Positions 1 through 7,013 of a DNA stretch of 18,736 nucleotides are shown in pieces (positions within the stretch are counted from its first letter, which is position 1; each line of letters starts with the position of its first letter). The stretch is taken from positions 1 to 18,736 of the forward strand of contig CAXTMV010000094.1 of assembly GCA_964245425.1 (NCBI GenBank), written 5' to 3'. The notes under the pieces are model-generated. The model had not been told where the DNA came from. It searched no databases and worked only from the letters and a program-made list of their open reading frames with translations. Source of the stretch: JACMLD01 sp964245425 (GTDB lineage: Bacteria; Bacteroidota; Bacteroidia; Chitinophagales; Chitinophagaceae). The position numbers and the translations under genes are program-made.

Positions 1-1032
1 GCCCAATACAAAAGAGTATTCAGGTATGATATCAAATTTTTTCAACCGCTCTGCAAAAGCAGCAATTTGTTCACCGCTCTGGGTACCGCCTTTATCCATT
101 TGTTTCAGGATGGCGTCGTTGCCGGTTTCAGCACCAAAGAAAATAATCTTGCAGCCTGCTTCCCGGATCAGGGACAGCGTGGAATCCTTGAATTTGGTCA
201 TGGTATCGATACGGGCCATGCCCCACCAGGTCATTTTTTCGGGTAGGATCAGTTTGGCAAATTCCACCGCCCGTTTTTCAGAAACAAAGAAGTTGTTATC
301 ATGAAATTCGATGGCATCGCCACCCCACCTGTCTTTTATAAACTTAATATCATTGTACACGGTCTGCGCAGATTTCGCTTTCCAGCGGGCCTCATAAATG
401 GGCACCACGGCGCAAAAAGAACAGGTAAAAGGGCAACCAATGCTGGAATGATAGGCAATTGTTTTTTCGCCCAGGTAAGTCTTGCCCAGGTATCGCTCCA
501 TGGGATAAAAAGAAGAAAGTTTTTCGTAAGGAAGCGCTGGCAGATCGTCCTGCTCAATCAGGTCTTCCTTGAGGGTTTTAATGATCGCATCGCCCGATTT
601 ATAGATGAGGTTTTTAATAAGTTCATAGGGTTCGCCGTTTTCGAGGGCATGGATCAGTCTCGGAAAGCAATGATCACCGGGACCGTTGATCACAAAATCA
701 ACGTAGCCCGATTGCAGTACCACTTTGAAATGGTTGCTGGGAAAATATCCCCCCCAAATAATGGTTGTTTCGGGGTATTGGGCTTTTATCATTTTTGAAA
801 CAGGTATGGCTTGCTTCAATTGCGGACCAGGCATAACGGTAATGCCTATGTATTTAAAACTGCCGGTTTCCAGGTAAGCCATTATGGTCGACAGCGGATC
901 TTCTTCCCGGTTGCCATCTACTATCACCCAGGGATATTTACCGTCTACCGATGCCGCGATATTCAATATGGAATTGGGTATACGGTATTTGGCATTGGCA
1001 CTGCGCGGATTGAATAACAGGATTTTATTCAT
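1..1032 (-). CDS. B12-binding-type radical SAM enzyme (partial, C-terminus beyond left edge)
   Basis: The ATG at 1032 opens a reading frame that runs off the left edge after 344 codons. Residues 1-150 look like a Rossmann-type cobalamin-binding domain (MNKILLFNPRSANAKYR at the N-terminus, then IIWGGYFPS and FVINGPGD). The base-off motif DxHxxG is not seen; VDGNREE stands near that place, as in many members that lack the histidine. The radical SAM core begins at IGCPFTCSFC, with cysteines C200, C204 and C207 to bind a [4Fe-4S] cluster and SAM; FFGAETG later fits the usual glycine-rich SAM-contact segment. Family members methylate or rearrange unactivated carbons, or form C-C and C-S bonds, in specialised metabolism and lipid modification. 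The substrate cannot be read here. It diverges from the methyltransferase/amidohydrolase pair across 149 bp. The class is secure; the reaction is unknown. Confidence 0.9.
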   Translation of the reverse strand, partial: MNKILLFNPRSANAKYRIPNSILNIAASVDGKYPWVIVDGNREEDPLSTIMAYLETGSFKYIGITVMPGPQLKQAIPVSKMIKAQYPETTIIWGGYFPSNHFKVVLQSGYVDFVINGPGDHCFPRLIHALENGEPYELIKNLIYKSGDAIIKTLKEDLIEQDDLPALPYEKLSSFYPMERYLGKTYLGEKTIAYHSSIGCPFTCSFCAVVPIYEARWKAKSAQTVYNDIKFIKDRWGGDAIEFHDNNFFVSEKRAVEFAKLILPEKMTWWGMARIDTMTKFKDSTLSLIREAGCKIIFFGAETGNDAILKQMDKGGTQSGEQIAAFAERLKKFDIIPEYSFVLG

Positions 1033-1181
1033 AGCGTTAACAAAAGGAATTTACTTTCCCCCTCTTTAATACGCTAAACCGTTGTGATGGTTGCCCTTAT
1101 GCCCTTAATTAAAACAGGTTTAATACAACCTATCCGTTTCTTTTACGTACTCCTTAACAGGTTCCCCCCGAAAAAAAGACT

Positions 1182-1916
1182 ATGATTGAAATAATAAAAA
1201 ATTTCCTGCAAAAAAAGGCCGCGCAGCCGGCCGCAGCCGCGTATGATACCTGGTCTGCTTCTTACGACCACCAGCCTGGCAACCTGATGTTAGACCTGGA
1301 TGAACAGCTGTTTGCAGAACTGACAAAAAACACCCCCCTGCAGCAAAAAAAAATTGCCGATGTGGGCTGCGGTACCGGCCGGCACTGGCCAAGAATATAT
1401 GCCGCCCAACCCGCCCTCATAATGGGTTTTGATGTTTCGGCCGGTATGCTCGCCCAACTGGCCCTCAAATTTCCGGCGGCTGTTACCCAGCAGATTACAG
1501 ACAACCGCCTGCAGATGGTACCTGATGCATTTGCCGACTGCCTGTTGTCGACCCTTACAGTGGCGCATATAAAAAATATAGAGGAAGCCATTGCGGCCTG
1601 GGTAAGGATTACAAAAAAAGATGCCGACATGTTCATTACCGATTTCCACCCCGATATGCTGGCAAAAGGGGGCAAAAGAAGCTTCCGGCACCAGGGAAAA
1701 AGCCTGTCGGTAGTCAATTATGTTCATTCCCTGCCGAAATTGAAAAAAATATTTGCCAGGTACGGGCTTAGGGTGATGCAGCAGATTGAAAGAACGGTAG
1801 ATGAAGAAGTAAAACATTATTATGCCGCACAGGATGCACTGCCCGTATACGAACGTTTTAAAGGCATGCCGGTTATTTATGGCTTACACGTAAAGAAAAC
1901 AGATGCAGCTCAATAA
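1182..1916 (+). CDS. Class I SAM-dependent methyltransferase
   Basis: This 244-residue protein has the class I methyltransferase fold. After an N-terminal helix and the segment YDTWSASYD, typical of UbiE/Methyltransf_11-type enzymes, motif I is IADVGCGTGRHW (VGCGTG at 61-66). The acidic residue that ends strand 2 is D84 in GFDVSAGML, and the post-motif region DCLLSTLTVAHI follows. It should transfer a methyl group from SAM to a small molecule in the cytoplasm; the acceptor is unknown. The start at 1182 follows an A-rich stretch, common in Bacteroidota. The stop overlaps the next gene by 14 bp, so the two are almost certainly cotranscribed and may act on the same intermediate. Confidence 0.9.
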   Translation: MIEIIKNFLQKKAAQPAAAAYDTWSASYDHQPGNLMLDLDEQLFAELTKNTPLQQKKIADVGCGTGRHWPRIYAAQPALIMGFDVSAGMLAQLALKFPAAVTQQITDNRLQMVPDAFADCLLSTLTVAHIKNIEEAIAAWVRITKKDADMFITDFHPDMLAKGGKRSFRHQGKSLSVVNYVHSLPKLKKIFARYGLRVMQQIERTVDEEVKHYYAAQDALPVYERFKGMPVIYGLHVKKTDAAQ

Positions 1917-3054
1917 CCTGGCTTTGCTGAATGGTATTCATCCCGTCAATATCAGTACCCGGGGAGAAAAGCTGGCAACGATTGACAATACGCCAGCTTG
2001 TGATGAGGCCGGTATTTTTTTTACCAATGCCCTGGCGCTGCCGGGACTTATCAATTCTCATGACCACCTTGATTTTAACTGCTTTTCCCCCTTAGGCGAA
2101 CGCCGGTACAACAGCTACCTCGAGTGGGGGCATCATATTCATATTGATTATAAAAAACAGATTGAGGCTGTGCTGAAAATTCCGGCGGTTCTGCGCATTC
2201 GCTGGGGCATGTATAAGAATTTGCTTGCCGGCGTAACCACGGCGATCAACCACGGCAGCTTACTGCCTGTACAAGACCCGTTGATCAATATTTACCAGCA
2301 AACGCAGAATCTTCATTCAGTCGGATTTCAGCAAAAATGGAAATGGAAATTAAACAACCCCCTGCAGCATCGTAAAATTTGTGTTATTCATACAGGTGAA
2401 GGAACCGACCAGGCATCGGTTGCTGAAATTGATGCATTGCTGAAATGGAATTTACTGAACAGGAAACTGGTGGGCATACACGGTGTAGCCATGAACGCAA
2501 AGCAGGCAAAAAAAATGACGGGACTGGTATGGTGCCCGGAATCGAACCAGCTTTTGTTAAACCGGCATGCCGATATACGCAACCTGCAACAGCATACCCG
2601 CGTTGTTTTTGGCACCGATTCTACGCTCACCGGCCATTGGAATATCTGGCAGCACCTGCGCCTCGCAAAAAGCCTGCAGCTGGTCAGCGACGAAGAACTA
2701 TTAGGCATGGTAACCAGCAGGCCGGCCCTGTTATGGGGCTTCAATAACGGCTACCTGCAACCGGGAAAAGATGCCGATATGGTAATAGTGAACCCAAAAC
2801 AAACAACCTGCGGCGGACCGGATCTCTTTGCTACCAACCCGGAAGATATCTTACTGGTCATGCACAGGGGCCACATCAGGTTGTTCGATGAAACCCTGGC
2901 ACCACAGCTGCAGAAACGGGCCAGCGGACCCGCAGGATTTTATCCTGTTGCACTGCACAATGGCTCCATAAAATTTGTTGACGGCAACCTGCCCTTGCTG
3001 GCCGCCGCCATCAGGAAATATTACCCGGAAATGAATTTCCCGTTTGAAAAGTAA
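1903..3054 (+). CDS. Metal-dependent amidohydrolase (ATZ/TRZ or deaminase-like)
   Basis: This 383-residue protein has the amidohydrolase-superfamily layout: a short N-terminal beta strip, a TIM barrel, and a C-terminal strip ending at GYLQPGKDADMVIV. Probable metal ligands are H53 and H55 in GLINSHDHLDF, H163 in IHTGEGTD, H193 in LVGIHG and D239 in VFGTDSTLTG. E166, after the third histidine, matches the H-x-x-E of the deaminase/chlorohydrolase branch. Such enzymes hydrolyse C-N or C-Cl bonds of ring compounds or deaminate bases. At about 383 residues it is shorter than the usual 430-460 of that branch. It overlaps the upstream methyltransferase by 14 bp in another frame. The stop is followed by a hairpin in the gap before the convergent flavin-reductase-like gene. 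The substrate is unknown, and a pathway-specific hydrolase is only an inference. Confidence 0.85.
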   Translation: MQLNNLALLNGIHPVNISTRGEKLATIDNTPACDEAGIFFTNALALPGLINSHDHLDFNCFSPLGERRYNSYLEWGHHIHIDYKKQIEAVLKIPAVLRIRWGMYKNLLAGVTTAINHGSLLPVQDPLINIYQQTQNLHSVGFQQKWKWKLNNPLQHRKICVIHTGEGTDQASVAEIDALLKWNLLNRKLVGIHGVAMNAKQAKKMTGLVWCPESNQLLLNRHADIRNLQQHTRVVFGTDSTLTGHWNIWQHLRLAKSLQLVSDEELLGMVTSRPALLWGFNNGYLQPGKDADMVIVNPKQTTCGGPDLFATNPEDILLVMHRGHIRLFDETLAPQLQKRASGPAGFYPVALHNGSIKFVDGNLPLLAAAIRKYYPEMNFPFEK

Positions 3055-3063
3055 AAACCCTCG

Positions 3064-3112
3064 GCGTGAGACGCAGGTCCTGGGCGATTGTCACAAGCGT
3101 CGCAACGCAGGA
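3064..3112. terminator. Imperfect hairpin element between convergent genes
   Basis: The 89-bp convergent gap holds a small GCGT-gag-ACGC hairpin at 3064-3074. A larger imperfect one pairs TCCTG (3078-3082) with CAGGA (3108-3112), GCGA (3084-3087) with TCGC (3100-3103), and TTG with CAA around a tca loop. The sequence GCGT...ACGCAGG occurs twice, at 3064-3076 and 3097-3110. A T-rich run follows near 3134 on the plus strand. It could terminate both genes or be a dispersed REP-like repeat. Confidence 0.35.
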
Positions 3113-3143
3113 TTCAGATCCCTACCCCCCCGGTTTTAATTTT

Positions 3144-4082
3144 TCACACCAGCGGATAATAGGGGCGGTTATTTTTTGCCTGGTGCAGGTAATGCAGAAA
3201 ATGAATATGGAATAACTGTTCGCATTCACCGCCCGAAACCTGCTCTGTATGGATGATGTTGCCCAGCAGTAGCATATGACTGCCCAGGTTCATCGAACCG
3301 GTAATGTCAATTTCCCTGTAGTTGCAAATCCATACCGGCAATGGAAAATGCCAGCTGGCCGTCTCCAGCAGATCGAAAGGCAAGGGGCCTGTGGAAATGG
3401 GTTGCTGGTGGTGCTTCCCCAACTGATAAACCACCTGCTTGTATTGGTAAGGAATTTCGGCCACTGCTATTTTTTTGGTGCGTAGGATGCGCGACAGGCT
3501 TTCGTTGCTGTGCCGCAGGCCAAATACAAACTTACCCTCTGTGGAGATATCCCCCACCAGGTCCATGGGAAAAATATTGCAATAATCACCTTCTTTAAAG
3601 GAGATGAGCCGCACTTTACGCGGATAGCTGTAGGCAGTAGCAAAAGCTTTCAGCTGCTGCAGGTTTTGTGCGGGTTTTTTATAATGCCGGTGATACAGCA
3701 GGCGCTCTTTAATGATGTTGACGTGTTGAATGACTGTTGTAGTAAGCCGCAGTAACAAGAGCAGGCCATTCTCTTCTTTTATTTTGTTGATGCAAACCAA
3801 GGCAGCCGTTGCCACTTCATGACCGTTTTTGTCCGCATCCATAAATCGCAGGGTAAATGCCTCTTTTGATTCATTTGAAAAATACCGGTCTTCCCCGCGA
3901 AGCCAGATGCCAAAAACGATGGGTTGCAGGCATAGCAACCATTGCCGGCCCGATACATCCATACGCTGTGTGCCGCTTTCCAGCCATACTTTTTCTGCAA
4001 TGGCGTTGGGTACGGTTACCGTTGCATATTCGCTGATGGGCGGAATATTGCCGAATAATATTTTGTACAGGAATGTTGTCAT
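3144..4082 (-). CDS. Flavin reductase-like (FMN split-barrel) protein with extra N-terminal domain
   Basis: Of 312 residues, the C-terminal half from about 155 resembles the FMN-binding split barrel of flavin reductase-like proteins: YPRKVRLISFKEGDYCNIFP, then MDLVGDI, a strand FVFGLRHSNES, a helix LSRILRTKKIAVAEIP, and GSHMLLLGNI near the end, which fits the conserved GSH/H-x-hydrophobic strand. The N-terminal 150 residues are not recognised. They contain beta-rich sequence (TVTVPNAIAEKVWLESG) and a helix before residue 150. Such proteins reduce or bind FMN and often supply reduced flavin to an oxygenase. The ATG at 4082 overlaps the stop of the upstream methyltransferase by 4 bp (ATGA), showing translational coupling. 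Fold assignment is fairly good; a pathway flavin-dependent step is an inference. Confidence 0.7.
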   Translation of the reverse strand: MTTFLYKILFGNIPPISEYATVTVPNAIAEKVWLESGTQRMDVSGRQWLLCLQPIVFGIWLRGEDRYFSNESKEAFTLRFMDADKNGHEVATAALVCINKIKEENGLLLLLRLTTTVIQHVNIIKERLLYHRHYKKPAQNLQQLKAFATAYSYPRKVRLISFKEGDYCNIFPMDLVGDISTEGKFVFGLRHSNESLSRILRTKKIAVAEIPYQYKQVVYQLGKHHQQPISTGPLPFDLLETASWHFPLPVWICNYREIDITGSMNLGSHMLLLGNIIHTEQVSGGECEQLFHIHFLHYLHQAKNNRPYYPLV

Positions 4083-4822
4083 TTTTTTTCCAGCTGGCAG
4101 ATAGAAAAGCCCAGCCCCTGTAACGGTGTTATTTGTTTACAGCTAAAATAATGGCCCAGTGCTTTTTTGATAGACCGGTTGCTGTGAATATAGACCAGTT
4201 GTTGCCGGCCATTGTGGTTGATAATAATATTCAGGGGGCGGCGGTTGAAAAAAGATTGCAGCGTTCCTTTTATACTGTATTGAAATCTTTTTTTCAGGCT
4301 ATTATCTAAAATAAGTGCCAATACAGTACCACCCGGCTTCAGTACCATGGCCAGTTTTTCAAACAGCAATTCAATGTCAGGTATACAGTTGAACACGGCA
4401 AAATTGGCCAGTACGCCATCCACCTGTGTACCCGTGGGAACCCCCGTCTGCCAGTTCCGGAAATCAGCGGACCCATCATTTAAAAAAGAGATGCCTGCAG
4501 CAGGAAAGGCTTGCTTGCTGCGTTCCATGGCAACTGAACGCATGTCGGCGGAAGGCTCGCAAAACAACACTGAATAGGGGGAAGAAAGCAACCACCCAAG
4601 ATCCTGCCCGGTGCCACCGCCAAAGTCGAGCACCCTGCTGTTTTTATGAACCAGGCGGGTAAAAGTATCCGCCATTTTTGCGCGGATCACTGCATTGGCC
4701 TCGTCTTTATCTAAGATGGCGTCGTACTCCGCGGCAATGCTGTTGTAATACGTAACATTCTGCCTGCTCGCCTGTGCATTGTCTTCTTTCCTGATAACCG
4801 CCATGCTGCTGATTGGATGCAT
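4079..4822 (-). CDS. Class I SAM-dependent methyltransferase
   Basis: This is a second methyltransferase of about 247 residues. From the ATG at 4822 it reads MHPISSMAVIRKEDNAQ, then VTYYNSIAAEYDAIL, the usual N-terminal helix, and motif I RVLDFGGGTGQD (LDFGGGTG at 65-72). The strand-2 segment LFCEPSADM ends in glutamate, as expected for ribose binding. Later segments ANFAVFNCIPDIELLF and LKPGGTVLALIL match motifs II/III. A TTG at 4834 would lengthen it by four residues and an ATG at 4804 would shorten it by six; 4822 is preferred because it sits after an A-rich stretch. It is translationally coupled to the flavin-reductase-like gene and lies under 50 bp from the divergent glycosyltransferase, so the two promoters must overlap. 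Substrate unknown; clearly different in sequence from the methyltransferase at 1182. Confidence 0.88.
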   Translation of the reverse strand: MHPISSMAVIRKEDNAQASRQNVTYYNSIAAEYDAILDKDEANAVIRAKMADTFTRLVHKNSRVLDFGGGTGQDLGWLLSSPYSVLFCEPSADMRSVAMERSKQAFPAAGISFLNDGSADFRNWQTGVPTGTQVDGVLANFAVFNCIPDIELLFEKLAMVLKPGGTVLALILDNSLKKRFQYSIKGTLQSFFNRRPLNIIINHNGRQQLVYIHSNRSIKKALGHYFSCKQITPLQGLGFSICQLEKK

Positions 4823-4869
4823 AAAAATAGACAAATATGGGCATATATTGCAGATCTGTAATGCATGCT

Positions 4870-5967
4870 ATGCGAATCGTATTTCTGAGTTATAATTATT
4901 CACCTGATATTCATTCTCCGGAAGCATGGATAGAACGGATACGTTTTTACAGCGGCTGGCTGGAATGCCTGGCCGGCGAACATACCATTATCCGCGTAGA
5001 TCAGATCGATTATGAAGGAAGCTTTACACACAAGGGCGTTCAATATTATTTTGTGAACGATGGCAAAGCAAAAAATTATTTCCCGCGAAAGCTTCACCGG
5101 TTTGTGAAAAAACTAGCACCTGATATTGTACTGGTCAGCAGTTTCCAATTTCCGTTGCAGTTGCTGCAATTGCGCCATTGCCTGGGCAGAAAAGTAAAGA
5201 TCCTGGTGCAGCACCATGCAGAGCAGCCCTATAACGGGCTAAAGAAATATATGCAGCGTTTTGCCGCCGGTAAAGCAGATGCCTGGCTGTTTGCCGCTGC
5301 CGAAACCGGTGCGGCCTGGACAGAAAAAGGCAACCTGCCCCGCAAAAATAAAATACAGGAGCTGATGGAAGTATCTTCTGTTTTTATACCGGTAGCGCCA
5401 GGCATCGCCAAAGCAGTAACGCATGTATCCGGCGCACCTGTTTTTTTATGGGTGGGTCGCTTAAACCAGAATAAGGATCCGCTAACGGCTGTTGCCGCTT
5501 TTCTTGATTGCTGCTTACTGCATCCCGCCGCCAGGCTGTACATGATCTATTCTTCCACAGAAATGCTGCCGCAAATAAAGCAATTGCTGGCCGACAGGCA
5601 GGGCACTGAACAGGTGTTGCTGGCGGGAAAGATGGCCCATGCGGCCTTGCAAAACTGGTATAGCAGCGCCGATTTTTTTCTTTCCGCTTCGCACTATGAA
5701 GGAAGTGGCACCGCTTTGTGCGAAGCCATGAGCTGCGGTTGCACGCCGGTTGTTACAGGCATCCCATCCTTCAAAAAAATAACGAACAACGGGCAATACG
5801 GTTTTTTATACCCGCCAGGCGATGTAAAAGCATTGACCCTTGCGCTGTCGAAGGCGGCGGCGGGCCACCCGGCTGGCAACCGGCAAAGCATCATTGATCA
5901 TTTCAGGCGGGAGCTTTCATTTGAAAGCATTGCGGCGCAGTTCCTGCGGATCGCCGGTCAGTTATAA
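4870..5967 (+). CDS. GT4-type glycosyltransferase
   Basis: This is a GT-B fold glycosyltransferase of family 4 type. The N-terminal domain starts MRIVFLSYNYSPDIHSPEAW, the usual donor/acceptor strand and loop. The C-terminal nucleotide-sugar domain opens at VFLWVGRLNQNKDPLTAVAAF. It carries AHAALQNWYSSADFFLSASH and the E-x7-E region YEGSGTALCEAMSCGCTPVV, whose first glutamate binds the donor sugar. Three in-frame ATGs are possible (4837, 4861, 4870). I chose 4870 because the conserved family N-terminus starts exactly there; 4837 would add 11 residues without family character. It acts in the cytoplasm, probably on a lipid-linked or small-molecule acceptor. Its stop overlaps the stop of the convergent glycosyltransferase by 10 bp. 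Confidence 0.9.
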   Translation: MRIVFLSYNYSPDIHSPEAWIERIRFYSGWLECLAGEHTIIRVDQIDYEGSFTHKGVQYYFVNDGKAKNYFPRKLHRFVKKLAPDIVLVSSFQFPLQLLQLRHCLGRKVKILVQHHAEQPYNGLKKYMQRFAAGKADAWLFAAAETGAAWTEKGNLPRKNKIQELMEVSSVFIPVAPGIAKAVTHVSGAPVFLWVGRLNQNKDPLTAVAAFLDCCLLHPAARLYMIYSSTEMLPQIKQLLADRQGTEQVLLAGKMAHAALQNWYSSADFFLSASHYEGSGTALCEAMSCGCTPVVTGIPSFKKITNNGQYGFLYPPGDVKALTLALSKAAAGHPAGNRQSIIDHFRRELSFESIAAQFLRIAGQL

Positions 5968-7013
5968 AGTGCCAGTATTTTTTTACAGCATTCTTCTATC
6001 GGGTAAGTCAGCACGGGGTGATGGTCGTGGGATGCATCGGCCAGCAATGCTTCTGCCTTATCTGCCATGGCGTCTGCATCTTCCACAATATGCAGGTGGT
6101 TGAAGCCGGTCTCCATCGGTTTGCAATAACTGATTACCTGCGCACCTGCATAGAGTGCTTCTGCACAAACGGTGCTGAACCCTTCGTAAGAAGAAGTATG
6201 CAAAAAGATTTTCGATGCCTGCATCAGTTCCAGTATTCTTCCATGGTCCTGTACGCCGGCCAGTTCAATATGAGTGTTTAATTCGTATGCATTGATGAGT
6301 TGTTGCAGGCGCTGCTTTTCAGGCCCATCGCCACAAAGTATTACTTTAAGCGATGGCTGGTTAACCACCAGCCGGGCAACAATATGAATGAACTGGTCAT
6401 ATTGTTTCAATGGAATCAGTGAACCGGCACCCATGATGTGAATGCTTCTTTCCCTGTCCTCCTTTGCATACATCGCAGTATCCACGCCCGCCGGTATGGT
6501 ATGAGCGGGCCTTATGCCATAATTCCGGTACAATTCATCCGCTACCGCATCTGACAATGCCACCAGGCTGGCGGCGCTCGGTTTTATCAGCGGCAGGTAG
6601 CGGTTGTGTTTCCGGGCATCCTGCCCCAGCATCCAGGTAAAGCAAGGAAGTTTGTATCTCCTGGCTGCGTAGCTGCCCAGCAGGGCACATTCACCCAGCC
6701 AGAAATTAAGAAAACCCAATATGTTCTTTTCACGTACGATTATCTTCAGCGCTTGCCATACCGCGTACCAGGTCTTTAAGCGACGCAACCGCCCCTTGTC
6801 TTTTCCGTTAAAGGAGCGCACGTCAATACCATGCCATTGATAGCTGCCTGCCACAAACGGGTAATGAAAGGCCAGTACAATAATGTGAAGCTGTGGGTGT
6901 AACCGTTTCAGGTTTTGTACAAAAGATTGCGGAAAAGGGAGGCAGTTGCTGTCTGCTTCATTGGCAGGAAAGCCGGGGGTAAGGATGACAAGTGTTTGCC
7001 GGTTCTTATGCAT
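5958..7013 (-). CDS. GT4-type glycosyltransferase
   Basis: This is a second GT-B glycosyltransferase of about 351 residues. It begins MHKNRQTLVILTPGFPANEAD, has the middle segment FTWMLGQDARKHNRY and the linker IPAGVDTAMYAKEDRE. The donor domain reads IHIMGAGSLIPLKQYDQFI, VILCGDGPEKQRLQQL, ASKIFLHTSSYEGFSTVCAEAL (E-x7-E) and VISYCKPMETG. The VDT-type loop and CGDGPE are hallmarks of GT4 enzymes. A TTG at 7022 is possible, but the ATG at 7013 starts the natural N-terminus. The start overlaps the stop of the ABC exporter by 8 bp, so the two form one unit. Together with the glycosyltransferase at 4870 it suggests at least two sugar additions before export. Donor and acceptor unknown. Confidence 0.9.
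   Translation of the reverse strand: MHKNRQTLVILTPGFPANEADSNCLPFPQSFVQNLKRLHPQLHIIVLAFHYPFVAGSYQWHGIDVRSFNGKDKGRLRRLKTWYAVWQALKIIVREKNILGFLNFWLGECALLGSYAARRYKLPCFTWMLGQDARKHNRYLPLIKPSAASLVALSDAVADELYRNYGIRPAHTIPAGVDTAMYAKEDRERSIHIMGAGSLIPLKQYDQFIHIVARLVVNQPSLKVILCGDGPEKQRLQQLINAYELNTHIELAGVQDHGRILELMQASKIFLHTSSYEGFSTVCAEALYAGAQVISYCKPMETGFNHLHIVEDADAMADKAEALLADASHDHHPVLTYPIEECCKKILALYN

Noticed and set aside
301..798. Open frame of 165 codons on the plus strand
   Set aside because: It lies entirely antisense to the radical SAM gene, whose cysteine motif and family sequence are clear; the antisense translation has no recognisable feature.
1290..1817. Open frame of 175 codons on the minus strand
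   Set aside because: Antisense to the methyltransferase at 1182-1916, which carries motif I and a coupled downstream gene.
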